Source: JAOXRU01 sp965247735
Lineage (GTDB): Bacteria; Bacteroidota; Bacteroidia; Flavobacteriales; Flavobacteriaceae
Direction of reading: 5' to 3'
NCBI GenBank assembly: GCA_965247735.1
Contig: CBDFHN010000002.1
Location: 2,418,001-2,482,000 of the forward strand
Length of the DNA: 64,000 nucleotides
Under the pieces are notes generated by a model, which was not told where the DNA came from, ran no database searches, and saw nothing but the letters and a program-made list of their open reading frames with translations. Positions 1-7,534 of this stretch are shown one piece after another. How positions within the stretch are numbered: the stretch's first letter is position 1; each line of letters starts with the position of its first letter. The translations under genes were made by a program, and so were the position numbers.

Positions 1-777
1 GATATGCAGACATTAACAGAAGAAATTGGTCGGTTTGCTAAAGATAAAAAGCTAGAAATTGAGACCTTAAAAATTAGAGAAGCCTATAGAAAAGAGTTCC
101 TAGGAAACGTTTCTCATGAATTAAAGACACCCTTATTTACCGTACAAGGCTATATCCTAACCTTATTAGAAGGAGGAGCTTTAGAAGATAAAAAAGTAAG
201 AGTAAAATACTTAGAACGTGCCAACAAAGGAGTAGAACGTCTTATCTATATTATTAAAGATTTAGATATGATCTCCAAACTAGAAGCTGGAGATCTAAGT
301 CTAGAACTAGAAACCTTTGATATTGTTGAACTAATAAAAAATGTTTTTGAACTCTTAGAAATGAAAGCTGATAAAAAAAGAATCACGCTTTCTTTTGACA
401 TGGAATACACCAATCCCATATACATCTCTGGAGATGCAGAACGCATACAACAGGTGGTTACAAACCTAGTGGTAAATTCTATTAAATACGGAAAAGACGA
501 TGGTACAACTGAAATTAGTATCGAGAACTTAGTTCATAACAAAGTAATTGTAAGAGTTACCGATAATGGAGAAGGGATAGAAGAAAAAAACTTTTCAAGG
601 CTTTTCGAACGGTTTTACAGAGTAGACAAATCAGGGAACAGGTCTGTTGGTGGATCTGGGTTAGGCTTATCTATTGTAAAACATATTATAGAAGCACACA
701 ACGAAAAAATTTATATAGAAAGTTCTTTCGGAGTAGGGTCAGAATTCTCTTTTACCTTAGAAAAAACAAAACAATAA
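1..777 (+). CDS. Sensor histidine kinase, C-terminal part (5' end outside window)
   Basis: Catalytic half of a two-component sensor kinase. The frame is open through base 1, so the ATG at 4 is only an internal Met and the sensor and membrane part lie off the window. Visible in order: a short helix, the HisKA phosphoacceptor box VSHELKTP (His about residue 38 of the visible part), then a HATPase domain with N box TNLVVNSIKYG and G boxes DNGEGI and GSGLGLSIV. The arrangement is that of PhoR/VicK-type kinases; the cognate regulator is probably upstream and cannot be seen. It is followed after 83 bp by trmB, which has its own promoter-like box. The stimulus is unknown. Confidence 0.9.
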   Translation, partial: DMQTLTEEIGRFAKDKKLEIETLKIREAYRKEFLGNVSHELKTPLFTVQGYILTLLEGGALEDKKVRVKYLERANKGVERLIYIIKDLDMISKLEAGDLSLELETFDIVELIKNVFELLEMKADKKRITLSFDMEYTNPIYISGDAERIQQVVTNLVVNSIKYGKDDGTTEISIENLVHNKVIVRVTDNGEGIEEKNFSRLFERFYRVDKSGNRSVGGSGLGLSIVKHIIEAHNEKIYIESSFGVGSEFSFTLEKTKQ

Positions 778-830
778 TTAAATTTAATTGTACTTCCAAA
801 AAAGAAGTAGCAATAGGACTAAGATTTTCT

Positions 831-838
831 TAGTTTTG
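831..838 (+). promoter_or_regulatory. Candidate -7 box TAGTTTTG upstream of trmB
   Basis: TAGTTTTG fits the Bacteroidota -7 consensus TAnnTTTG and lies 22 bp before the GTG start of trmB. No well placed TTG (-33) is visible, so this is a motif-only call. Confidence 0.45.
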
Positions 839-860
839 CTAAAAAATTTAATTTACTGTT

Positions 861-1535
861 GTGGGGAGCAAAAATAAGCTAAAGAGATTTAAAGAAAACG
901 AAACTTTTCCAAATGTAATTCAACCATCAAGGTCAGAAGTAATAGATGCTCCTTTTGAGCACAAAGGAAAATGGAACGCGTTTTTTAATAATGACAATCC
1001 AATTACATTGGAGTTAGGATGCGGAAAAGGAGAATACAGTGTTGCTTTGGCAAAACGATACCCAAATAAAAACTTTATTGGAATAGATATAAAAGGCGCG
1101 CGTTTTTGGAGAGGAGCAAAAACAGCACTAGAAGAAAACATCACTAATGTTGCTTTTATCCGTTCTCAAATAGAATTAATCACCGAGTTGTTTTCAGAAG
1201 ATGAAGTAGCAGAAATTTGGATTACTTTTCCAGATCCTCAAATAAAATATAAACGGACTAAACACAGACTTACCAACCTCGCCTTTTTAGCTAAATATAA
1301 AAGTATACTAAGCCCAGATGGTGTGGTAAATCTAAAAACCGACAGCGAATTTATGCACGGTTATACCTTAGGATTACTTCATGGCAAAGGCTATGAAGTA
1401 CTCTATGCCAACCATGATGTTTATAAAAACGAAGGAAGCCCAGAGGACGTTACGAAAACTCAAACTTTTTACGAAAAACAATACCTAGAAAAAGACAAGG
1501 CTATTACGTATATAAAATTTAAAATCGGAGAATAG
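861..1535 (+). CDS. trmB: tRNA (guanine-N7-)-methyltransferase
   Basis: SAM-dependent methyltransferase forming m7G (usually position 46) in tRNA in the cytoplasm. The 224-residue protein has the class I SAM motif LELGCGKGEYSVALA (about residues 51-65), the following acidic strand GIDIKGAR, and the TrmB signature FPDPQIKYKRTKHR, a variant of the FPDPW-KKRHxKRR loop. Length is normal for the family. The start is GTG at 861. The stop codon overlaps the GTG start of the next gene by one base (TAGTG), suggesting translational coupling with the LysE-type gene. No oddities. Confidence 0.95.
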   Translation: MGSKNKLKRFKENETFPNVIQPSRSEVIDAPFEHKGKWNAFFNNDNPITLELGCGKGEYSVALAKRYPNKNFIGIDIKGARFWRGAKTALEENITNVAFIRSQIELITELFSEDEVAEIWITFPDPQIKYKRTKHRLTNLAFLAKYKSILSPDGVVNLKTDSEFMHGYTLGLLHGKGYEVLYANHDVYKNEGSPEDVTKTQTFYEKQYLEKDKAITYIKFKIGE

Positions 1536-2161
1536 TGAGTATAGTACTATTGTTTTTAATAGCTTTTGTAATAGCACTACTAGGAATGCTAATTCCTGGA
1601 ATGCTAAATATTACGGCAGCAAAAATTAGTGTAGACGAAGGCAGAACTAGAGCTTTGGTCTATGTTGCTGGAGTTTGTGTTGTTTTTACCACACAAACAG
1701 TAATTGCCGTATTTTTTGCTAAATACATTAATGCACGCCCAGAGCTGAATGCTATTCTTCAAAAAATAGCATTTGTAATTTTTACTTTTGTTACCATCTA
1801 TTTTATAGTTTTAGGTAACAAAAAGCAAAAAATGAAAATAAAACCGCCTAGGAAAAGCAAAAAGAGTCATTTTTTCTCAGGCATGTTTATGGCTGTTCTT
1901 AATGTATTACCAATTCCTTTTCAAGCATTTATGAGCGCCTCAGTAGCTGGTTTAGGCTGGCTTCACTTTAATACCATAGAAATAAGCACTTATATTATTG
2001 GGGCAACCCTAGGAACATTTACAATGCTATATCTATATATCTTTTTCTTCCATAAATACAGCAATAAATCCAAAGAAGAAAATGGAAAAATGAGTTATAT
2101 TGTTGCTTTCGTAACAGGATTAATTGCATTAGTTACCCTATTTCGGATTTTTAAAAGTTAA
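1535..2161 (+). CDS. LysE-type integral membrane protein
   Basis: Membrane protein of 208 residues with about six hydrophobic helices; helix 1 begins immediately at the N terminus and carries the small-residue/proline pattern MLIPGMLN, similar to the GPN/GPG helix of LysE/RhtB exporters. A basic loop (KKQKMKIKPPRKSKK, about residues 90-105) separates the two halves. The GTG start overlaps the trmB stop codon. LysE relatives export amino acids or small metabolites; the substrate here cannot be read. It is followed after 2 bp by the alkyltransferase-like gene, so the three genes from trmB probably form one transcript. Confidence 0.75.
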   Translation: MSIVLLFLIAFVIALLGMLIPGMLNITAAKISVDEGRTRALVYVAGVCVVFTTQTVIAVFFAKYINARPELNAILQKIAFVIFTFVTIYFIVLGNKKQKMKIKPPRKSKKSHFFSGMFMAVLNVLPIPFQAFMSASVAGLGWLHFNTIEISTYIIGATLGTFTMLYLYIFFFHKYSNKSKEENGKMSYIVAFVTGLIALVTLFRIFKS

Positions 2162-2163
2162 AA

Positions 2164-2496
2164 ATGGAGCCTAAAAACAAAAATTTCTTTGAAAAAGTTT
2201 ATGAGATTGCCAAATTAATCCCCTACGGTCGGGTAACAAGCTATGGAGCAATAGCCACCTATTTAGGCGCAGCAAGAAGTGCAAGAATGGTTGGTTGGGC
2301 AATGAATGGCTCTGGATTAAAAGCTGATGTACCTGCACACAGAGTTGTTAACAGAATAGGCATGCTTACCGGAAAACACCATTTTGACGGAACAAGCTTA
2401 ATGCAACAATTACTAGAAAGTGAAGGCATAGCAATAAAAGAAAATCAGGTTATCGATTTTAAAAAACACTTTTGGAATCCTTCAGAAGAATTATAA
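2164..2496 (+). CDS. Alkyltransferase-like DNA-binding protein (ATL, MGMT family)
   Basis: Small 110-residue protein corresponding to the DNA-binding half of O6-alkylguanine-DNA alkyltransferase. The helix-turn-helix region (GRVTSYGAIATYLGAARSARMVGWAM, described by residues 22-47) is intact, but the catalytic PCHRV motif reads PAHRV (residues 57-61), so the alkyl-accepting Cys is absent. Known ATL proteins with a substituted Cys bind O6-alkylguanine and flag it for nucleotide excision repair instead of reversing it; that role is inferred here. It starts 2 bp after the LysE-type gene and is probably co-transcribed with it. Confidence 0.88.
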   Translation: MEPKNKNFFEKVYEIAKLIPYGRVTSYGAIATYLGAARSARMVGWAMNGSGLKADVPAHRVVNRIGMLTGKHHFDGTSLMQQLLESEGIAIKENQVIDFKKHFWNPSEEL

Positions 2497-2566
2497 TACT
2501 TTTTTATTCCTCCTTAGAATTTCTTAATTAGAATTTTAAGCGCTTCTTTTTTAGAAGTTTTAGCAG

Positions 2567-2574
2567 TATCTTTG
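2567..2574 (+). promoter_or_regulatory. Candidate -7 box TATCTTTG upstream of mrp
   Basis: Exact TAnnTTTG match 25 bp before the GTG start of mrp, in the 103-bp gap after the ATL gene. It suggests the Fe-S block has its own promoter. No clear -33 TTG. Confidence 0.5.
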
Positions 2575-2599
2575 TCTTTACATTTAAGCTACAATACAA

Positions 2600-3730
2600 G
2601 TGAAAATAGATAAAAAAGATATTCTTAGCGCACTATCAAGCATTACTGTTCCTGGTGAAGGTAAAAATATGGTAGAAAGCGGTGCCGTAACAAATGTAAT
2701 AACTTTTGGAGACGAAGTTGTAGTAGATATTACGATAAACAACCCTGCATTACAAGCACGAAAGAAAACAGAAGTTGAAATTCTTAAAACCATACACGAA
2801 AAGGTGTATGCAAAGGCAAAAATAAAAGTAAATATAAAAGTGGAAGCGCCAGAAAAACCTGAAATTAAAGGTAAAGCTGTTCCAAATATGAAAAACATAA
2901 TTGCAATAGCATCTGGTAAGGGTGGTGTCGGAAAATCTACAGTAACCTCTAATATTGCTGTAAGTTTAGCAAAAATGGGATTCAAAGTAGGTGTTTTAGA
3001 TGCTGATATCTATGGTCCATCTATCCCTATTATGTTTGATGTAGAAGGTGAGCGCCCTTTATCAGAAAAAGTAGACGGACAATCAAAAATGAAGCCTGTT
3101 GAAAACCATGGTGTTAAAGTGCTTTCTATTGGTTTTTTTACACAACCAGATCAGGCGGTTATTTGGAGAGGCCCTATGGCTGCTAAAGCATTAAATCAAA
3201 TGATTTTTGATGCTTCTTGGGGAGAATTAGACTTCTTACTTATAGACCTTCCTCCTGGAACAGGAGATATCCATTTGAGCATTATGCAATCACTACCAAT
3301 TACTGGTGCTGTAATTGTTAGCACACCACAATCTGTTGCATTAGCAGATGCTAGAAAAGGGGTAGCGATGTTTAGACAAGAAACGATAAATGTTCCCGTA
3401 TTAGGAATTATAGAAAATATGGCTTATTTTACACCTGAAGAATTACCAGAGAACAAGTATTATATCTTTGGTAAGGAAGGAGCAAAACATTTGTCCGAAG
3501 ATTTAGGAGTAGCATTATTAGGAGAAATTCCATTAGTACAAAGTATTCGTGAAGCTGGAGATATTGGTAGGCCAGCAGCAATGCAATCTGGAACATCATT
3601 AGAAGCCGCTTTTAAAACAATAACACAGAATGTTGTACAAGAAGTAGTTGCTAGAAACAAAAGTTTACCTCCAACCGAGGCAATTAAAATTACAACAATG
3701 GCAGGATGCTCTTCTGTAACTAAAAAGTAA
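2600..3730 (+). CDS. mrp: Mrp/NBP35-type P-loop ATPase, Fe-S cluster carrier
   Basis: Mrp/ApbC-type ATPase of 376 residues thought to carry and deliver Fe-S clusters in the cytoplasm. Residues 1-85 form a MIP18/DUF59-type domain, followed by the deviant Walker A GKGGVGKST (106-114), the DADIYGPS switch region and LLIDLPPGTGD. GTG start at 2600. Odd: the CxxC that ligates the bridging cluster in most Mrp/NBP35 proteins, expected soon after IENMAYF, is missing; the only Cys is at residue 370 (MAGCSS), six residues from the end. The nfu-like gene follows after 5 bp and the ferredoxin reductase after that, so the context is Fe-S biogenesis. Confidence 0.93.
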   Translation: MKIDKKDILSALSSITVPGEGKNMVESGAVTNVITFGDEVVVDITINNPALQARKKTEVEILKTIHEKVYAKAKIKVNIKVEAPEKPEIKGKAVPNMKNIIAIASGKGGVGKSTVTSNIAVSLAKMGFKVGVLDADIYGPSIPIMFDVEGERPLSEKVDGQSKMKPVENHGVKVLSIGFFTQPDQAVIWRGPMAAKALNQMIFDASWGELDFLLIDLPPGTGDIHLSIMQSLPITGAVIVSTPQSVALADARKGVAMFRQETINVPVLGIIENMAYFTPEELPENKYYIFGKEGAKHLSEDLGVALLGEIPLVQSIREAGDIGRPAAMQSGTSLEAAFKTITQNVVQEVVARNKSLPPTEAIKITTMAGCSSVTKK

Positions 3731-3735
3731 ATACT

Positions 3736-3978
3736 ATGACAGCAACAGAATTAAAAGATAAAGTAGAGATAGCACTTGAAGAAATAAGACCATTTTTACA
3801 AAGTGATGGAGGTGATATTACTTTAGTTTCTATTGACAACGGAACCTCTGTAAAAGTAAAATTAGAAGGCGCTTGTGTAGGATGTAGTGTTAATCAAATG
3901 ACATTAAAAAGTGGTGTAGAAATGACCATTAAAAAACATGCTCCACAAATAGAAGAAGTAATAAATCTTGAAAATTAA
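3736..3978 (+). CDS. NifU C-terminal-domain (Nfu-type) Fe-S scaffold protein
   Basis: An 80-residue protein consisting only of the NifU C-terminal domain. It has the domain's start EIRPFLQSDGGDI and the cluster-binding CVGC (Cys47 and Cys50). Stand-alone Nfu proteins bind a 4Fe-4S cluster between two subunits and pass it to client enzymes. It begins 5 bp after mrp and is surely co-transcribed with it. A promoter-like box and a palindrome separate it from the ferredoxin reductase gene downstream. Confidence 0.93.
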   Translation: MTATELKDKVEIALEEIRPFLQSDGGDITLVSIDNGTSVKVKLEGACVGCSVNQMTLKSGVEMTIKKHAPQIEEVINLEN

Positions 3979-3982
3979 AGTT

Positions 3983-3994
3983 TGATAATTATCA
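3983..3994. promoter_or_regulatory. 12-bp perfect palindrome (possible operator)
   Basis: TGATAATTATCA is a perfect palindrome, 24 bp upstream of the TATTTTTG box preceding the ferredoxin reductase gene. The core resembles the GATAAT half-sites of Fur/PerR-family boxes, which would fit the Fe-S context, but it is AT-rich and short enough to occur by chance. Confidence 0.25.
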
Positions 3995-4017
3995 TAAAGC
4001 ATGAAAAGCAATAATTG

Positions 4018-4025
4018 TATTTTTG
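4018..4025 (+). promoter_or_regulatory. Candidate -7 box TATTTTTG upstream of ferredoxin reductase
   Basis: Exact TAnnTTTG match ending 21 bp before the ATG at 4047. It suggests the reductase/ferredoxin pair can be transcribed separately from mrp-nfu. Confidence 0.45.
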
Positions 4026-4046
4026 CTTTTTTAAAACTTTTTCTCA

Positions 4047-5099
4047 ATGATAACTTCTGATATTTTAATTATTGGTGCTGGTCCTACAGGGCTTTTCACC
4101 GTTTTTGAAGCTGGTTTACTAAAACTAAAATGCCATCTTATAGATGCACTGCCACAAGCTGGAGGGCAATGTTCTGAACTGTATCCAAAAAAACCAATTT
4201 ACGATATTCCTGGCTACCCAGAAATTCTGGCGGATGACCTTACAAAAAATCTTCTAGAACAAAGCAAGCAATTTGAACCTGGCTTTACACTTGGTGAACG
4301 TGCTGATACTATTGAAAAACAAAAAGATGGTAGCTTTATTGTAACTACCAATAAAGGAACAGAACACAAAGCACCAGTAGTAGCAATTGCAGGTGGACTT
4401 GGAAGCTTTGAACCTAGAAAACCACAAATTGAGAACATCTCTTTTTATGAAGATAAAGGTGTTGCTTATATGATAAAAGACCCAGAAGTTTACAGAAACA
4501 AACGCGTAGTAATTTCGGGAGGTGGAGATTCTGCTCTAGATTGGAGTATTTTTCTGGCTGACATTGCTAAAGAAGTTACCCTAATCCATAGAAGAAATGA
4601 ATTTAGAGGCGCTTTAGACTCTGTTGAAAAAGTTGGAGAACTCAAACAAAAAGGAAAAATTAAGTTAATAACTCCAGCAGAAGTTATAGCAGTAAACGGG
4701 GAAGATAAACTCACAAGCATTACTATTGCTAAAGGAGAAGATAAAATAAATCTAGAAACGGATTGTTTTATTCCTCTTTTTGGATTATCACCCAAATTAG
4801 GACCAATTGCAAATTGGGGTTTAGAAATAGAAAAAAACGCAATTAAGGTGAATAATGCCCTTGATTACCAGACCAATATTCCTGGGATATTTGCGATTGG
4901 TGATGTTAACACCTATCCTGGAAAGTTAAAACTAATATTATGTGGGTTTCACGAAGCCACATTAATGTGTCAGGCAGCATATAAAATTATTAACCCTGGC
5001 AAAAAATATGTACTAAAATACACCACAGTAAGCGGTATTAATGGTTTTGATGGCAGTAGAAAAGAAGCCGAAAAAGCCGTAGTACGAACAATAGATTAA
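4047..5099 (+). CDS. Ferredoxin--NADP reductase, thioredoxin-reductase-like type
   Basis: FAD flavoprotein of 350 residues moving electrons between NADPH and ferredoxin. It has an N-terminal FAD Rossmann motif (IIGAGPTGLFTVFEAG), the QAGGQCSELYPKKPIYDIPGYP segment, a second nucleotide-binding motif SGGGDSALDW near residue 160, and the C-terminal FAD contact AIGDVNTYPGKLKLILCGFHEA. It resembles thioredoxin reductase but lacks the CxxC redox pair between the domains, which marks the YumC/TrxR-like FNR group. The 2Fe-2S ferredoxin gene starts 2 bp downstream and is the likely redox partner. Confidence 0.92.
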   Translation: MITSDILIIGAGPTGLFTVFEAGLLKLKCHLIDALPQAGGQCSELYPKKPIYDIPGYPEILADDLTKNLLEQSKQFEPGFTLGERADTIEKQKDGSFIVTTNKGTEHKAPVVAIAGGLGSFEPRKPQIENISFYEDKGVAYMIKDPEVYRNKRVVISGGGDSALDWSIFLADIAKEVTLIHRRNEFRGALDSVEKVGELKQKGKIKLITPAEVIAVNGEDKLTSITIAKGEDKINLETDCFIPLFGLSPKLGPIANWGLEIEKNAIKVNNALDYQTNIPGIFAIGDVNTYPGKLKLILCGFHEATLMCQAAYKIINPGKKYVLKYTTVSGINGFDGSRKEAEKAVVRTID

Positions 5100-5101
5100 A
5101 A

Positions 5102-5434
5102 ATGGAAGCAGACGTAAAAATCACGATTATTGATAGAGAAGGTGTAGCACATGACATAGATGCACCTACTGATATGGCAATGAATTTAATGGAAGTATGT
5201 AGAGCATACGAAATAGCACCAGAAGGTACTATTGGTGTTTGTGGAGGCATGGCAATGTGCGCCTCATGCCAATGCTATGTGCATTCTGAAAACGAACTTC
5301 CAGAAATGCAAGATGATGAAGAAGCAATGCTCTCTGAAGCTTTTCACGTAAAAGACAACAGTAGACTTGGATGCCAAATACAGGTTACAGAACACCTAGA
5401 AGGATTAAAAATAGAATTAGCTCCAGAAAGTTAA
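5102..5434 (+). CDS. 2Fe-2S ferredoxin (adrenodoxin-like)
   Basis: A 110-residue soluble ferredoxin with the plant/adrenodoxin-type cluster pattern: Cys47-x5-Cys53-x2-Cys56 (VCGGMAMCASC) and the fourth ligand Cys91 in RLGCQIQVTEHLEGL. It is transcribed directly after the ferredoxin-NADP reductase (2 bp gap) and is the natural substrate. Together they could supply electrons to Fe-S assembly or to an oxygenase or desaturase elsewhere; the client is not visible in this window. A further Cys58 lies next to the cluster loop. Confidence 0.93.
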   Translation: MEADVKITIIDREGVAHDIDAPTDMAMNLMEVCRAYEIAPEGTIGVCGGMAMCASCQCYVHSENELPEMQDDEEAMLSEAFHVKDNSRLGCQIQVTEHLEGLKIELAPES

Positions 5435-5453
5435 TACAACACTATAACATTCC

Positions 5454-5498
5454 AAAAAAATGGGAGTCGATTCAATTAGTCTCTACTTCCATTTTTTT
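5454..5498. terminator. Bidirectional terminator between ferredoxin and propeller lipoprotein genes
   Basis: A-tract, imperfect inverted repeat TGGGAGT ... ACTTCCA, then a T-tract. It sits between convergent genes and can serve both. Confidence 0.7.
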
Positions 5499-6345
5499 AT
5501 CGCAATCGGTAACGGTATAAATTTCTTCCAGAAAGTCCAGATTCTTCATCAGAAATCAACAACATATCATTAGTTCTAAAACAAAGGCTCTCCAATTGGG
5601 TAGTTGTTTTTAAATCTATTACTTTTTTTGTTCCAGTAGTAAAATCACTTCCTTTAAAATTACTATAAAGTATCAATTTCCCATAGGTAAGCAATGCTAC
5701 TGTTTTTTTGTCTGGTGAAATTGCTGCTGCGGTAACCTTACAAACACAAGGAATAAACTTTGCAACCAATACTGCTTTATAGCTTCCTTTTTTAGCCGGA
5801 ACTTTATACAACAATGCAGTACCATCAGAACCCTTACTCTGATTTTTGGTAATGATAAAAAGCGAGTCGTTTTTATAAAACATGGCTTCAGCATCGTAGA
5901 ACATTTTTTTCTTTTTGGGCGGAAATTTTTTTTGTTCAGGATAATAAAAACTAATCTTCTCAGGAGTCAAATTTTTATTTTTAATAGGATTAGGAATCTT
6001 ATAAACACTCAAATCCTTTCTTTTGTTGGCATTATTTCCAAAATCTCCTATATAAATATTCTTTTTATCATCTTTTGTAAGTTCTTCCCAGTCTATATTT
6101 GCTGTAGCCTTCACCTGGATATCATTGACAATCGCTCCTTTATAATTAACCTGATATATTCGCGGCAAATTACCAGAATCATTAATAAACCATGGGTACC
6201 CTTTGTCTAAAGTTACTATACCCGAGTTCTCTTCTAAAACTTGTGGCAACTTAGCCACAAACTCCAAAGGATGTTTTACTGTTTTACACGCACCACATAA
6301 AAGCGTTACGAGTACAACTAAAATTTTTAAACAATACTGATACAT
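5497..6345 (-). CDS. Putative beta-propeller lipoprotein of unknown function
   Basis: Secreted lipoprotein of 282 residues if started at the ATG at 6345, which follows an A-rich stretch; a TTG further upstream at 6375 would add ten charged residues before the signal peptide and is less likely. The signal peptide ends in LLCGAC, with lipidated Cys20. The rest has repeated strand patterns (ISPDKKTVALLTYGK, MLLISDEESG) and the start ENSGIV ... FINDSG, typical of propeller proteins of the SdiA-regulated/esterase-like type. No catalytic motif is recognised. Convergent with the ferredoxin gene. Confidence 0.7.
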   Translation of the reverse strand: MYQYCLKILVVLVTLLCGACKTVKHPLEFVAKLPQVLEENSGIVTLDKGYPWFINDSGNLPRIYQVNYKGAIVNDIQVKATANIDWEELTKDDKKNIYIGDFGNNANKRKDLSVYKIPNPIKNKNLTPEKISFYYPEQKKFPPKKKKMFYDAEAMFYKNDSLFIITKNQSKGSDGTALLYKVPAKKGSYKAVLVAKFIPCVCKVTAAAISPDKKTVALLTYGKLILYSNFKGSDFTTGTKKVIDLKTTTQLESLCFRTNDMLLISDEESGLSGRNLYRYRLR

Positions 6346-6472
6346 TCTTTCTTTTTTTTTTAGCCTTGATAGCAACGGCAGCTTTTTAAAGGAGTTTAAC
6401 CTTTAAAAACTATAGTGAATAGCAAGTTAAAGCTCCATAAAAACACTACTCTAGCATAACACAAACGCCTTT

Positions 6473-7372
6473 CTAGTATCCCTTATTATAATCTGAAATA
6501 CATTGTGGCCCTTCTAATAACACTCTTACAATTTGCAAAACACCTTCTTCATTGGTTGCAATTTGCCATTTTATTAATGAAATATGTCCGTTTTCTATCT
6601 CAATACCTGTAATACTCCTTGGATGCACACAGCTACCATCATTAAAAAAAGGAAGATCTCCTGGTTCTGGAAATCTTGGTCTATGTGTATGCCCTATAAC
6701 AGTCATTAAATTATTATTAGCTGCAATCCATTTTTTTACCCTACGCTCTACCTTTATAAGTTCTTTATGGTTTTTAGCAGGACTAGTTGGGTCTGCTATA
6801 CCTACAACTTGCAATGGTTTCCAAAGCACCCGCACTAGTGCCCTATTAATCTTCCATCCAATATAATTCATGAAATCCGCCTGATGCCCGTGGGTCAAAA
6901 AAATCTCTTGTGCACTGGTTTTATGCTTTAAAATAATAGCCTCATGATATTTGATATCGGTAAACAAGGCTTTATTCTTTTCAATTACTGGCTCATAATA
7001 TTCCGCCAAATACTTTTTCACATATTTAGGTTTTCGATAAACCATATCATGATTACCCCAAATCATATGCATTCTGTCTTCTAAATGAAACTTTTGCATT
7101 AACAAGTAAATATTTTTGTGTGCTTCAAAAATTGATTTGAATTTTAAATTCTCCCATAATTCATCACCATCACCAAGTTCACAATATGTAAAATCGTTTT
7201 TATAATAATGCTTTAAAGCATGAAAATATATATTTTTATTATTTGCAAAATCATCAGCAAAACTATTATCACCTCTATGACAATCGCTAAACAATACTAT
7301 TTTAGAACTATCATCAAAAGCCACTACTTTTGCATTTTTATAGGCTCTTGATAATCTGGTTTGAGAAGACAT
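6473..7372 (-). CDS. Calcineurin-like metallophosphoesterase
   Basis: Cytoplasmic metal-dependent phosphoesterase of 299 residues carrying all family signatures in order: D-x-H at residues 30-32 (FSDCHRGD), GDGDELW near 68-74, GNHD (106-109), HGHQ near 167 and GHTHRPRF near 229. The GDGDELW/GNHD spacing resembles LpxH-like UDP-diacylglucosamine hydrolases and Bacteroidota serine/threonine-phosphatase-type homologues, but the substrate cannot be assigned. Single gene divergent from the GAF protein gene. ATG start at 7372 after an A/T-rich leader. Confidence 0.85.
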   Translation of the reverse strand: MSSQTRLSRAYKNAKVVAFDDSSKIVLFSDCHRGDNSFADDFANNKNIYFHALKHYYKNDFTYCELGDGDELWENLKFKSIFEAHKNIYLLMQKFHLEDRMHMIWGNHDMVYRKPKYVKKYLAEYYEPVIEKNKALFTDIKYHEAIILKHKTSAQEIFLTHGHQADFMNYIGWKINRALVRVLWKPLQVVGIADPTSPAKNHKELIKVERRVKKWIAANNNLMTVIGHTHRPRFPEPGDLPFFNDGSCVHPRSITGIEIENGHISLIKWQIATNEEGVLQIVRVLLEGPQCISDYNKGY

Positions 7373-7534
7373 TATTGTTATTTTTTAATAAAACTAAAAA
7401 AAAATACACTACGAAATACCTTTTTCTGAAATAAAAGTAACCTCATAACATCATATCCATGTCAACCATCGATAGAATAACGGTATTAACAATTTTTTAT
7501 ACTATCGTATTCGTCAATTTTGTAAATTTGTATT

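Noticed and set aside
7523..7530. TAAATTTG box upstream of the GAF gene
   Set aside because: It is 4 bp from the ATG, so RNA would start inside the coding region; not a usable promoter for this gene.
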